Source: Chrysoperla carnea
Taxonomy: Eukaryota; Arthropoda; Insecta; Neuroptera; Chrysopidae
Assembly (NCBI RefSeq): GCF_905475395.1
Contig: NC_058342.1
Location: 23,036,640 to 23,100,639, forward strand
DNA length: 64,000 nucleotides
Reading direction: 5' to 3'
Each line of letters begins with the position of its first letter. Within the stretch, counting starts at the first letter, position 1. Positions 43,959 through 56,149 of this stretch are shown here, one piece after another. A model generated the notes under the pieces. The model had not been told where the DNA came from. It did not search any database and saw only the letters and a list, made by a program, of their open reading frames with translations. The translations under genes were made by a program, and so were the position numbers.

Positions 43959-46900
43959 ATGAGTGCTAACGCATACAACGATATATTATTGGGCCCATTG
44001 GCTCAATATGTCCTATATTCTGAAAGTATTGGAGGTGATGTTGCAACACATTCAAAAATGGTACAACAAGCATTTCAGTAAGTTTATTTATATTTATTTT
44101 ACAGTAAAATCTATTTAGATCTATAAATTGATAACGAATTAAGCCGGTAGTTGTTTACAAAGCTTGAGGGCCGAATTTAGGATAGGACTAGTGGGGATAT
44201 GGCTTCAAGGCCCCCATCAATTCGGATAAAATAGAAAAATTATGGGTATGTTTTTTAATTGATCCCAAATTCGATAGAAACTAAGGAAGGTATTCTAGTA
44301 TAGCTGTTAGCAAAGCTTGTCTTTGTAAAATAATATGCAATATACTTTTTTTAATGCAGAAGTGACATTTCGTATTTATTTATCGATAATGGTAACTAAT
44401 TGTAGTGGGAAAAGATCATTTTGAAAACTAAAATAAAGAACACATTGCGGACGTCGATGACTCAATAACGCTTGTCGAATCTCATGTTTCTCAAGATATT
44501 GTCAACACTTTTGCTAATAAAAAATCGCGAAAGTTTTTATTTAATTAGAATTAATAAACGATTGTTAGTGTGCAAATTTAATACAATAATAATCTTTTTC
44601 ATATGCTATTCGTAATTACGGTCCTGCAAAATTATACTCGGTCAAATAATTATCGGGTATTATTAAATAGATTACTCAATTATCATTCGATAACCAATTT
44701 GGTCTGACACAGTGGCGAACGGCTTGGAAAACTTTGAAATGTAAGAGAATTTTGAAATTCCAAAAAAGTTTGGGTTTCTTAGTCCGAAAATTTTAATTAC
44801 GGTCGGGAAAAATGGTTAAAAAATACCATAATTCTTCAAACAAAAAAATCAGGCATTTATACCATAATCATGGAAAAGTTAGAACATTTCTTGACAATTC
44901 AATCATCACCATGTGTTGATTTTAAAGTATACACGCCTGGAATATACCAAAAAAGTAGATTTATAGGTCAATCATCTTAGGGTTCAACTCGGAATCTAAC
45001 GGAATAAGTTGAATATTTGTACAAACCTTTGTCTAGATAGTAAAAATGTTGTCTCAAATGTCAAGATCGCAAAAATCAGTTTTTTGATTATGTCTCGTTT
45101 TCTTTACCTTCAATCGTATTTACATTTACTATGAAAGGTAGTAGAGGGTAAAATTCTCTACAAATTTCGTCTAAAGTCTTTTTATGTACGTTGAACCGTT
45201 TTTGAAATGGATTGCGCAGAAGATGGGCCACTCAGCTAGCTATACGTACCTTAGTACAGGGTCAATCGTGAATTCTAGTCGATTATACTTCATGATTTTC
45301 TATATAATTATAAATTTCTTGTACTGCTTGAGTAAAGTTTTCGACTTGGCGAACCTTTCTAAACGGTGTAATATTTTGCTTCAGCAGCAATCAAGTCATG
45401 CTCGCAACATACCCGATCTTTCACAAGTACTCCCGAAATATCGTTTCGTTCTTTTGCTCTATTTAAAAAACCGTTCAACGTATAAAAAAAAGTTGCAGAC
45501 GAAATTTGTAGATAATTTTATCCTCTGCAACTTTTATAATAAATGTAAATAAGATTGAAGGCAGAGGAAATAAGATATTCTAGAAAAAAAAGATTTTTGC
45601 GATCTTTCATCTTGAATGTCGGACGTTGACACGTGACCACATGTGACTTTTGAGACAACATTAGTATTATACAAATAAAGGTGATCCAACCACAGGTTGG
45701 CCTCTTTCTTGACTGAGATGAGTGGGTTATTTCTCTTTTCTGACTTTTACGAATTCAATTTTTATTTTCTAATAATTATTTTTGTATTTTCAGAGCTCAA
45801 TTAGATTTTTTAAAGAATGCATCACGTAGTGTTGAACCACCACAATCGCAGTTATTACAATTACTTTCACCTACTGATAAGAAAATTCAAGAGATTCAAG
45901 GTTTTAGAGAAAAGAATCGTGTATCGAAATTATTTAATCATTTATCAGCAATTAGTGAAAGTATTCCAGCCTTAGGATGGGTAGCTGTTGTGAGTATATC
46001 TTTATTTTTCTCATTTAATTTTAAACAAAACGGTTAGCGATTGAGAACTCCGAGAAAAAAATATTTAAAAAAAAAATCAAATGCTGAAAAAATAAAATGG
46101 GTAATGTCAGTTTACGGATGGCTTTAACAAAAGGGTGTGGAGTATCATTGAATACGATCATCAGCAAGGCAGAAAGAGTTTACCCTTCTATGCCCCTGAA
46201 ACTACCAGCGATTGGTATTCTGCCAGCCAAAGTAATAAAAGAAAATAAAGGTCTAGCCCGTCTGTCCAATCATCTCGGTCTGTTCTGTACACTTCGAGGA
46301 ACAAGTACATACCAAGAAAACCAGAAGAAACAAAAATTCCCATTAAATTGAAAGGCAGAAAAGTTGAACTTCATCGGTTTATTCAAGGCCAAGAATCTCG
46401 AGTGAGTCCATTTGTCCAATCATCTGGGTCTCTTCTGTACACTTCGAGAAACAGTACATACCAAGAAAACCAGAATGACACTCAAGATCTTTTTTAAAGG
46501 TCGAATGCGTCTGTCCAATTACCTAGACTTTTTCTGTACACTTCGGAGAACAAATACATGCCAAGAAAAAACTAGAAGATAAAAATTTGACCTAAAAAAA
46601 TAAATTTAAATTAACCTAGGCTACTTCGGCTGATAGCTTCAGGGGCATTACCCTTCTCATATTATTATGAATTAAAGTACTTATTAATGAAATTAGAGTT
46701 CTTCCTCTTGCTTTTGATCCCGCAATTTTCCTAGTTAGTAAATTGTATTCCAAGTTTCTTGCTCACATGTCCCAAAAAATTAACTTGCCTTTTTCTTAAA
46801 GTTGGTAATATTTCGCGATTAACACCAAACAATTTCACCACTTTGTCATTGTTTAGTACACGAAATACACTCATTTCGTCGCTAAAACTATATCTCCGCT

Positions 46901-49900
46901 ACTTCCAAGAGTTTTCTTCCAGAAGTTTAATACTTTAGCATCCGTATCTTTGTTCTTTTTGAAATTTTTTTATTTGTCTCTTGATCCCATGTGCATATAA
47001 TTATTTAAAATAATAAATTCGCTTGATCAGACTGCATCGATTTTGAAGAATTTTATGAGGCTAAAATGCATCCCAAAAATGCGTGTGGTCTAAGAGAATG
47101 AAGAAGGGTGAAATCATTTCACAGGCGATTCTCCGAAACATGATGAGCTAGATCTCCATCTACGAAGAGTGATAAATTTTTTGGATGAAAATTTTCGATT
47201 GAACTACCATTTCCACAATTTCGGGATCTGCCTTGATTCCCCTATTAGGATTTTATACCTGTTTCTCCATAGAAGTTTACACTGAATTGGGTATATCATT
47301 TGTGGCCGGATCTATCTATCCGTAATCATAAAATAAATATAGATAGAGACGGTTTGGATGTTCTATGTTGTCGTTGGTCTCCTTTAAATCGTGTGACATC
47401 GTCTAGTTTTAATAATTAAGAGGCATTCCTCCATTCAGTAGACGGATTGTTACCAAGAAAATTCCCAAAGTTCTACAGATCTAGATGCAAAGAATTTTAT
47501 TACAACTATTTTCTTTCTTATTTATTCTGTAAATTAAAGTGTATACTTTGTTGTTTAGAAACCGGCGCCAGCACCGTATGTCAAAGAAATGAACGACGCA
47601 GGACAATTTTACACGAATCGTGTATTAAAAGAATGGAAAGAAACGGACAAAACTCATGTGAATTGGGTGCGAGCCTGGGCCGAAACATTGACACAACTAC
47701 AACAGTATGTAAAACAATATCATACCACTGGTTTAGTGTGGGCTGTTACAAATAGTGGACCACCACCACCTCCACCTCCAAGCGGTTTACCCCCACCACC
47801 GCCTCCATTGGATTTAGATAGTAATTTTGGTGATATGAATGTGAATGATGATCGTGCAGCCTTATTTGCACAAATCAATCAAGGCGAAGACATTACTAAA
47901 AGTAAGTATCTAGAAGTTTGTACTCAAGAATATTACAAAATTTAACGCAGGGATTTTTGTGATTCTGGAAAAGTCTGGGAAATTTTCCCATACGATTCCA
48001 GTTATCAGAACAACTCGGCTTTTATGGAGTCCCGATTATCGAGATTCTACTGTATAAAATTAATTGTCTCAACAACTGAAAAATGAATATGTTTATATAT
48101 TGGCTCTATTTACACAAACAATATAAGGCTTTTACTACATTGTAGCATAAATAATTATATATTTGTTTACAGAATTGAAGAAAGTCACATCTGAAATGCA
48201 AACACATAAAAATCCAACCTTACGTACTGGACCTGCACCGTTTAAAGCGCCATCTAGTACAGGTGTAACAGGCGTTCGCAATGCACCACCTGCCGAAAAA
48301 CAACCAGTATTTTCTCGAGACGGAAAGAAATGGTTAATTGTAAGTATCTTATAAGTTTTCTCCCTTCCGGGCGAAAAATGTCAACTTTCGTCCCGTTACG
48401 CTAAGCGGAATTGCCGCTTTACGCGTCCGCCTACCAGAAAAATAGTATACACACCACAGGAGCAACTAAAGAATGTCTTAACTCTCATGTTACGGCATGC
48501 CTCTTTATTTCAAACTAGCTCGATCCGTGCGGAATTCCGCTCCCGTAGTTACCGTAACCTGTGGCTACCCTGTACCCGTGGCTAAAAACAACAAACAACT
48601 AATTTCGTAGAAAAGTGGTGAAAAAGTCATGAGTCCTTAAATTAATATTAGGAGAACATGTATTAAAAATAGTAATTATGTGTCTAGAGTATTATGAGGC
48701 CATCTGTAAAAACTAGGATGTTTTCCTAATAAACTTATTATTTAAATTTACGACATTTTTTCGTTGAAATTATTTGCCTGTTTTTATACCATGAGTATAT
48801 TTTTCGTCAAACTTAGATAAAAGAAACTTAAAAATGAAGGGTGAATTATGGAATTTGATAAAGGAATAAGGAAGATAAGGATAGGACGGAAAAAAAATTG
48901 CTAGAGTAATAATATATAAGATTCTTTACTTTTGCTCTCTAGATGTTTAATATATTATTATGATAACCTGCCACAAAGTGTCCTGATCGAGGTTTATTTG
49001 ATATTTTTTATAAGTGCATACTATGGAAAGAGCTTAACAGCTGCCTTTTTTTCGTTTCTCATCCCATTGATAAAAAAACCTTAAGGGTTTGCATACTCCA
49101 AAGTATAAATCTCAAAATCATATACAGAAACCTGGTTAAGTGGGATCTGAATAAGTGAAAATCCTCCTTAACTGGAAGTTACGTTGAGTTCCCAACATTT
49201 TGGCACTGAATTACCTCTGGAGTTAAAATTTTGAATGTTTCATTTTTCAGGAATATCATAAAGGTAATCAGAATTTAGTGGTGGATAATGTTGAAATGAA
49301 TAATGTGGTTTATGTATTCAAATGTGAACAATCAAATATTCGTGTGAATGGTAAATTGAATTCAGTTGTTTTGGATTCATGTAAGAAAACATCGATTGTC
49401 TTCGACAGTTTGGTCTCATCTATTGAATTTATTAATTGTCAATCAGTTCAAATGCAGGTTAGTTCATTTTATTTGATGATTTATTGTTGCTGCGTAATGA
49501 TAATAATAATAATAAAACAAATGAGGGTACCGCAAGTGGGTCCCTGGCACCTAGATCAAGAGTCCTCTGTGCCCTCCTTGAGAATGACCTGTCACCCGAA
49601 GACGAGACGTCTTCAGGTAGGAGGCGCTATTAAAATCGGATGAAGCTAAAGGATTATGTCGAGGCCAGATGCCATACAGAAAGCTCACAGCCTTTCCGTC
49701 GGGATTTCTCCCAGGATTGATGGATTCAACGTTTCGAACCCGAACATTCTAAATCTAACGCCTTGGAAATTTCTGCAGGTGTAAATAACATGTATGGAAG
49801 TTTCGTCATCCTCCATACAGGCTCTACAAGTGGGATCCTTAGAAATCTCCATGTTATGAAGGTGATAGTTCAGTCGACAGTGTCTTGTCAAGAGTCCCAC

Positions 49901-50899
49901 CACCCTTCTCAACTGCGCTCTAGTAAGTTTCAGGCGAGCTTGTCGTAGCCATTCTTTGATTCGATAAATTACAGAGCATCTTGCTATGAGAATGATAGGC
50001 TCAGGTAAAAGGGGTGTTTGAGACGACCCCTCTCGTGCCAACGAGTCTGCTGTTTCATTCCCTTTAACGCCAGAGTGACCCGAAACCCAGTATTGTTGCT
50101 GTGTAACTAAACAAAAATGGTAAACTTACTGTGTTACTTTATTAATTACAGGTGTTAGGTAAAGTACCAACAATATCTGTGGATAAAACTGATGGCTGTC
50201 AAATGTATTTGAGTAAAGATTCCTTAGATGTTGAAATCATCAGTTCAAAATCATCTGAAATGAATATTTTAGTACCTAAAGACAATGGCGATTATGTAAG
50301 TATTCTATTTTTCTTTTAAATTAAATCGAACGGGTCTCGGGTTAAACAAAATTTTAAGGGCAAAAATCGGAACTTAATTAATTATTTAACAAAAATGACT
50401 TCCAAAGTAGTGGTTTCAAGTGTTGATGACGAAAAACTTCTTCAGGGGTGATAGGGTACTGATATCTGTGTGAATAATCTGTTTTATATAAGTATGGACT
50501 ACTTTCAAGCATCATTTGTTCCCATATAATTTTTTCTTCAAGCATTAATGCGTAATAGAATATCGCGGTCACTCATTTTACTTCAGTTTAGTTAACTTCA
50601 CATTGAAGGACCGCACACAGCTGACGCTTTAGAAGAAACAGTCAAAAACGCGTCAGACGCCTAGCATCAGACACTTTCATCAGCCGCAGCATAGGAATCA
50701 TACCTTCAATAAAGTTATTCAAGAAAATACCACGATATTTGAATAATTATTTTCGATTTCTAAAAGTTTATAATGAATTTATTTAACTTATTTACAATTT
50801 TGTATTTTTTTACAGACGGAATTTCCAGTTCCTGAACAATTTAAAACAACAGTATCGACAAAAGGCTTGAGCACCATCATAGTTGAGAACAAAGGCTGA
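43959..50899 (+). CDS. capt: Adenylyl cyclase-associated protein (CAP, capulet), spliced
   Basis: A cytosolic actin regulator that recycles ADP-actin from cofilin and promotes nucleotide exchange. Exons: 43959-44077, 45794-45989, 47559-47901, 48173-48339, 49251-49457, 50152-50295 and 50816-50899, all GT-AG and phase-consistent, giving 419 residues. Residues 1-170 form the helical N-terminal domain ([52 protein letters not shown]). Residues 172-192 are proline-rich (profilin-binding type). A WH2-like segment follows ([13 protein letters not shown] then KKLKKV). The C-terminal beta-helical CARP domain runs from about 262 ([37 protein letters not shown]) to the end. Length fits short insect CAP forms. 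The ATG at 43959 lies two bases after an acceptor; the oligomerising RLE segment found at the N-terminus of longer CAPs is absent, so a longer isoform with an upstream coding exon is possible. Confidence 0.93.
44078..45793 (+). other. Capulet intron, no gene inside
   Basis: 1.7-kb intron. A GGCCCCCATCAATTCGG patch near 44210 resembles hAT-element interior sequence. The 122-residue open frame at 45184-45552 is the longest here but has no recognisable domain and stands in AT-rich intronic sequence. Confidence 0.5.
46225..46580 (+). repeat. Local triplicated ~65-bp segment in a capulet intron
   Basis: A segment with CTGTCCAATCATCTCGGTCT, GTTCTGTACACTTCGAGGAA then CAAGTACATACCAAGAAAA occurs starting near 46262, 46412 and 46511, spaced 150 and 99 bases. 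The first copy runs through the 84-residue open frame at 46097-46351, which is otherwise unrecognised. Confidence 0.75.
46581..47558 (+). other. Capulet intron, remainder
   Basis: No gene recognised. It ends with TTGTTGTTTAG, the acceptor for the proline-rich exon. Confidence 0.5.
47940..48055. mobile_element. pogo-like remnant in a capulet intron
   Basis: CCGATTATCGAGATTCTACT followed by GTA (48028-48050) resembles one end of the pogo/Tigger-like TIR (compare 18071-18249). CAGGGATTTTTGTGATTCTG then GGAAAAGTCTGGGAAATTTT upstream resembles 54130-54160. No partner end was found. Confidence 0.4.
48361..48945 (+). repeat. Dispersed repeat in a capulet intron (pair with 57650-58110)
   Basis: The sequence from AACTAGCTCGATCCGTGCGG (48519), through CCCGTAGTTACCGTAAC, GAAAAGTGGTGAAAAAGTCA, GGACATGTATT-like and AGATAAGGATAGGACGGAAA, is present in inverted orientation at 57650-58110. 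GC-rich CGTCCCGTTACGCTAAGCGG at its start contrasts with the flanking intron. No open frame is conserved. Confidence 0.7.
49498..50090 (-). mobile_element. 5'-truncated LINE (RNase H end) inserted antisense in a capulet intron
   Basis: Flanked by a 16-base target duplication TATTGTTGCTGCGTAA (49482-49497) / TATTGTTGCTGTGTAA (50091-50106), one mismatch. On the minus strand it begins inside RNase H with [20 protein letters not shown], continues [32 protein letters not shown] and [15 protein letters not shown] (a Cys/His cluster), then a 3' UTR and an (ATT)n tail at 49498-49518. RNase H after the reverse transcriptase and a simple TAA-type tail fit the I/R1/Loa group. The coding frame is intact for about 135 residues, so insertion is fairly recent. 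Confidence 0.9.
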
Positions 50900-51354
50900 A
50901 TATTATTATTTGTATGTTTGACAGTATACTGCTCAAAAAATCATAAATTTATCATCATAATTATAATAATAATGGTTTCAAAAAAACATTTCAATCAAAA
51001 TTCATAGTCTTTATTATTAATTTAACAAAACAAAACAAAAAAATTATAAAAAAAAAGGTAAATTTATAGGTAAACTTGCCACTGAAAGTTCCGACCGCCT
51101 TATTTCAGCTCTGATCCAAAATTATTTGATATTTTTTATATCGGTATACTTTGAAAGGGGCTTAAGGATGTTCATTTATCAACCTTTTTTGTGCTCATTG
51201 TAATTTTAAATAAATAGAAAATTGAAAAATTTTGTGAAATTTTATTAAATTTAAATAATTATTAACTGGTAAAATTTTCAAGTATAGTTGACGACATTAT
51301 TTTTAAGAAATATTGATTTAAATTTTCCATTTAGTCTATTTTTGGTCACTTTTT
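50900..51354 (+). other. capt: Capulet 3' UTR and immediate downstream
   Basis: AT-rich sequence after the TGA at 50897-50899. The first canonical AATAAA is at 51209-51214, a plausible polyadenylation signal for a ~320-base 3' UTR. Confidence 0.5.
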
Positions 51355-51560
51355 ATACTGTATTTATGAAATATATATCAAGGTATACTATATTTAGTCC
51401 CAAGTTTGTAACGCTTAAAAATAGTGAGGATACAAATAAAATTTTGGTTTAAATGTACATAAAATTACTTAATTTAGTCCATTTCTGTTTGTCCGTCTGT
51501 GTGTCCGCCCGTCAACACGATAACTCAGAAACGAAAAGAGATATCAATCAAGTAAAGATG
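51355..51560 (+). repeat. Dispersed family D1, copy 6 (proximal part)
   Basis: ATATATATCAAGGTATACTA, AGTCCCAAGTTTGTAACGCT, TAAAATTTTGGTTTAAATGT, TCCATTTCTGTTTGTCCGTC and ACGATAACTCAGAAACGAAA match the proximal half of D1; the distal half is absent. Confidence 0.8.
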
Positions 51561-53637
51561 TCGTTATCGTCTGAACTTCGGTAAAAAAAAAAGAAAGAAA
51601 AATTCATAAAATGGTGTCGAAATGAAATAAAAAATTCATTTTTAATCTTTTTTTTTTTTAATTTTTCGAATTTGTTTAAAAAACTTAAAATTAAAATTTT
51701 TTTAAAATTTGATGTTCAAACGATTGAGAGATTTATAAAAAAAAAAAAAACTTCTCAACAAATTTCAAAGAAATCGGTCGAGTAGAACTTGACTTCATGT
51801 CAACCACCTCCAAAAATGTAGTTTCAAGAAAAACGCTTTCTTTTGAAGCAGCTGAAGCTCGCAGTACAGACCGATCAATTCGAACTTCGTTACTAGAAAA
51901 TCCGCTGTATATCCGAAAATAATTCGAATTTTGAAACATCCGTTTAAGGACATATTCTTAAGGATCTAACCTTTAAAAATATGCAAATCGATTTCTTCCT
52001 AGACCAGAATACTACCTTTGTTTTTGTTCTTTTGAAATTTCTCAGCACCCTAATCTTTTCTAGTTCATTTGCTAGGTTATATTTTGATTTTTTTTTTTTT
52101 GATTTTTTTGAGTTTTACATTTCAAACGTAAAAAAAAAACTTTAAGCCCTAATAAATACCTAAATCAGGTCTGTCTAAATGATGGTCGTAACTCGACAAA
52201 TTACCTTAAATTTACCTTTTTTTCTTTCTGACTCTTGGTTTATTGATAATTAATATTATTAGGATTTTCAATATAGTCGGAAATCGGTTATAATTACATT
52301 AAAATAAGGCATGAATGCGCCTAATATTATGGCGTATTCACAAATAATAGAATGATTAAGCCCTAATATAAAAGTTCCACTAAAATTCATCGCCCCCGAA
52401 GAAAAACTGAAATCGCCGAAGAAAACTGAACCAACTTGTCTTTTGACGGCCAGGCTTTCTTTTTTTGTCAAAAAAGGACATCATAAAGCGATAGATTCAT
52501 ATTTCGTCCTTATAAGCGATGTTGTTATAACCGTTTTTTACTGTATCTTATCATTATATTATTTATATTTTAAAAAAAAAAAGAAAAAAAAAAGGCTTTT
52601 TTTTTAAATTCTATAAATATTATTTTGCTTCTAAAAATCAAAATTTTTACTTTCAAAATGTCCGACATATAATATATAAATATATATATATATAAATAGT
52701 ATTATAAAGCATTCATTTTTATTTTTAATATTTAATTTGATTGAGAGCTTTTTACCAAAATTTAAATTTAGTTTATAGCATGGGCGAAATGCTTAGGTAA
52801 GATTACACCACGCTCAGTATATGGTCATTACTTAAATTTGAAAGAAATTACATCTCCTGATTTCCTTCTATTTTGAGATAAAAATGATAAAATAAGAGTC
52901 TCAAGAATTTAAATCTGAAGACCTAGTTTTTAGGTCTTTGGGAATTTTTTCTTTCGCATTCGATTATTAATGACCATGGCCACGCTTTTATCGGATTTCG
53001 CCTATTATATTTAGGTAGGCTATGTTTTAGTAAGTCACTTAATTGCGCTACTAGTGTTAGTGATAATTGATCAAAAATTTCTGTAAGTTTAAAAAAAAAA
53101 AACGTAGCCTCCCAGTGAATTTTCGTACAATGCGTTTCCCTTGTAAAAATTATAAAATAGCATCCAAAAATCTTCCATATAACGCGACTTTTTGTAATAA
53201 TATATATATTTTTTTATAAAGGGAGGAAACAATAGAAAACGTCCTCAGTTCGCCTTAATCTGCTTTCGGGTATCCAATTATTCTCTAAGCAGCCAAGAAC
53301 CCTTGATGAATTTTATAATCAGAAACACTCGTTCATGTTGAGTGATTATCGATTGACTCCCAATACATAGGCTAGCTATAACCCTCAGTCTCTAAATTTG
53401 AATATCGAAAAACCGATTCTTCATCGATCGTGCAAAAAAAGTTAGAGGTTTTCCCTGACTTTGATTTCCTTGGCAGGGAAAAATCAGGGAATTTCATAAA
53501 AACATTTCTTGGCAATGTAATTTTAAGAACAATTAATGGCAGATAATTTGGAATTCTGGGAAAATTATATTATTTTAATATCGACTCTAAATTTAAATTT
53601 CGAAGATCTCATTTTTCATTGATATTTCGGAAAGATA
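51561..53637. other. Intergenic, nothing gene-like
   Basis: Homopolymer-rich. A minus-strand frame at 52268-52471 includes KKESLAVKRQVGS, resembling KKNEGLVIKRQ at 13306-13521, suggesting both derive from the same repeat. (TA)n lies near 52678-52700. GGAAAAATCAGGGAATTTCA (53478) resembles phrases at 47945 and 54140. Confidence 0.45.
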
Positions 53638-53639
53638 AT

Positions 53640-53990
53640 AATGGGTCCATGTCACCCGAAGGCGAGACGTCTCCGGGTAAAAAGCGTTATTTTAAGCAGA
53701 TGAAGCTATAGTATTCTATCGAGGCCAGACGCCACATAGAAAGGCCACAGCTTTTTCGCTGGGATTGAGAAATCCAAAGTTTCGGACCCAAACATTCTAT
53801 ACTTGACACCCTGCTGGTTTCTGTAGGTGCAAATAACATCCATGGAAGTTTCATCGTCCTACAAGTAGGATAATCGAAAACCCCTTTGTTTTGAAGGGGA
53901 TAATTTAATCGACAGTGTCCTTTCAAGAGTCCTACCACCCTTCTCAATTGTGCTCTAGTGACAGTTTGGTCTGTTACATACCCTGCGCAA
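53640..53990 (-). mobile_element. LINE 3' fragment, second copy of the 49498-50090 family
   Basis: Minus-strand peptide [20 protein letters not shown] then LQNKGVF and PTCR matches 49498-50090. The segment coding the first Cys/His part is shortened relative to that copy, breaking the frame. The 3' UTR phrase CACCCGAAGGCGAGACGTCT (53652) is shared with 49590 and 55270. Confidence 0.85.
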
Positions 53991-55200
53991 AGATTTACAT
54001 GCTCTGCATCAATTGTAACCACAAAATCTCGCGTTTTTTTATTCGATTTACGATGGTGAATATTTTCTATCAAAATATGATGTAAATAGAAATTTCTGTA
54101 TTTTTCGAATAATGAGATTTAAAAAACAGGCAGGGATTTTTACTATAGTCGTGGAAAAGTGAGGGAATTTGATAGGAACAATTCGTGGCAATTGAATATT
54201 CGTCGTTACTGAAAACAGATTACCTTCAGTATTAACCTCCCTACCTTCTTTCTCGAACATTGTACGATTTTCTCACTGTAAAAAATTAACGATACACGCC
54301 TTATTACGATACAAAACCAATATTTTTTTCATTTTTTATTATTTTTTTGGATTTTAATGCTAAAAAGACTATCTAGTGATAGAAAAAATAACTATTGTCA
54401 GAACGCCAAATAAAGGACAGCACATTAAAATGTATAATAAAACATATATTTTCTGTCTCTTTCATCATTAAAATAATCGGCTGATTGTAACGAGAATGGT
54501 TTATATTTTGATACTCGTGGCGCTGACATCTTAGCGTTAAAATCCAATAAATTAAATGCTTTGAGATTTGAATTAAAAAAATCAAAAATTTTTTTAATAA
54601 AAGCTTAAGACACTAATTAAGAAATTAATTAATTTACAAAACTAATTAATCAAAAAAAACTCTGTTGTGTATTTCTACAAAATAAAAATAAACCTAATTA
54701 GTATTTCGTAATAAATGTTGTTTGTCGTTATTTATATAATAATTACAAATAATAATGAAAGCCTAAGAACCTTAACATGTTATTTGGTCATTTTTATACT
54801 AACAATAAAAAAATAAATAAAATAAAATAAAAATATTAATATAAATTAATTAAAAAATAATATACTTAATTACCTTTAATGAATTAATTACAAGATTATA
54901 TTATTATTTATTGAAATCGATGGTTTATCTGTTTTATTTTTTTAAATAATACTTTCACACAGATTTTGGGATCATGTATTCTCTTCTGTGTCACAAAATC
55001 TGCAGTTGATTATCCATATTTATTAAATGAGTAAAAGTTCTAAGGTTTTGTTGATAGGTATATCACAAAATATATTTTACAGAAAAAAGTATGGCACCTT
55101 TTTTACTCAGTGCAGAATTTATGATGCAAGGAGAATGATGGGCGCCAAATTAATCATTGATAACAGTTAAAATCGGTTAAAGCGACATTGACGAGACCAT
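53991..55200. other. Intergenic, nothing gene-like
   Basis: AT-rich; short frames at 54048-54260 and 54373-54585 lack motifs. No repeat boundaries could be set. Confidence 0.45.
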
Positions 55201-55320
55201 ATAATAATAATATTAATAATCGGGGTAACGCAAATAGGTCCCTAGCACGCAAGGGGTCCTTTGTGCCTTGAGAACACTCTGTCACCCGGAGACGAAACGT
55301 TTTCAGGTAAAAGGTGCTAT
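55201..55320 (-). mobile_element. LINE 3'-UTR fragment, third copy
   Basis: An (AAT)n tract followed by GGGGTAACGCAAATAGGTCC, CTAGCACGCAAGGGGTCCTT and TGTCACCCGGAGACGAAACG matches the 3' end of the element at 49498-50090. Only ~110 bases were copied, and the fragment ends where a TTAA-type MITE phrase begins. Confidence 0.8.
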
Positions 55321-55400
55321 TTTAAGAATGTACGAGCACCAAGAAAATTTTAAATAATAAGCTTGATTTTTTTTACATGCAATTTTAGGGAGGGGATGGC
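55321..55400 (+). mobile_element. One end of a GGATGTACGAGC-family MITE
   Basis: TTTTAAGAATGTACGAGCAC then CAAGAAAATTTTAAAT ... AAGCTTGATTTTTTTTACAT matches 3190-3245. No opposite end was seen. Confidence 0.6.
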
Positions 55401-56149
55401 TGTAGCATGCTACGCTACAGTCTCCGCTTTGGCCTGTAGCATGCTCCGTACCATGAAGGTGAATTTTTCGTAACCTCCTGGTTGATTCCGAAAATAACAG
55501 AACATTTGGTAAAAGAATGCTATAATCGATTTTGACTATAATTTTTGGACAGACTAAAATCTTTATGAAAATTGGTGTTTTTATTATTCCAAATTTGTGT
55601 ACTCTTCTTATTTACAATTTAAAAACAATATTTTTTTATTTATTAAAAAACAAACTGACTTGTGAAAGTATATTGTACTTTCTTTCTGATTGGTGAAAGT
55701 TTTCTTTCTTCTATTTGTAATAATTTTCTTTTTAATTCAGAATGATTGTGCTTTTTTAAGCTAAATTCAGCCAAAAATAAATTCATTTTCAAAAAAATTT
55801 ACATGTTTTTTTTTTGTATCTTCCCTAGATATGATTCCAACTGTCAAATTAAGAGAAGGATTTATTCGATCTTCAAATTAATTAGATTTTAGAAGTTGTA
55901 CTTCTTAAAGGACGTTATGAAAAGGAGTGATTAACTGCCATCTATGAGCATAAAAGATAGGTTGACTGGAGATATACTATTTGTTTACATTATTTATAAA
56001 TTATTATATTTGTTATTGCCGAAGCATAACTTCTTACATGCTTACATAAGTACACAGGTACTTTTTATTTGATTTTAAGTGCCTTAAATAGCTATTGTTA
56101 TTAAAAATTTACAAAATTATTTTTCGTTTTTGATGATTCAACGATTGGT
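55401..56149. other. Intergenic; short palindrome
   Basis: CTGTAGCATGCTACGCTACA near 55402 is nearly self-complementary, and TGTAGCATGCT repeats at 55436. No gene. Confidence 0.4.

Noticed and set aside
45184..45552. A 122-residue open frame on the + strand as a separate gene
   Set aside because: It lies in a capulet intron, has no recognised domain and AT-driven composition; splicing of the flanking exons explains the region.
46097..46351. An 84-residue gene within a capulet intron
   Set aside because: It runs into the triplicated repeat, lacks a domain, and the neighbouring repeat copies do not keep the frame.
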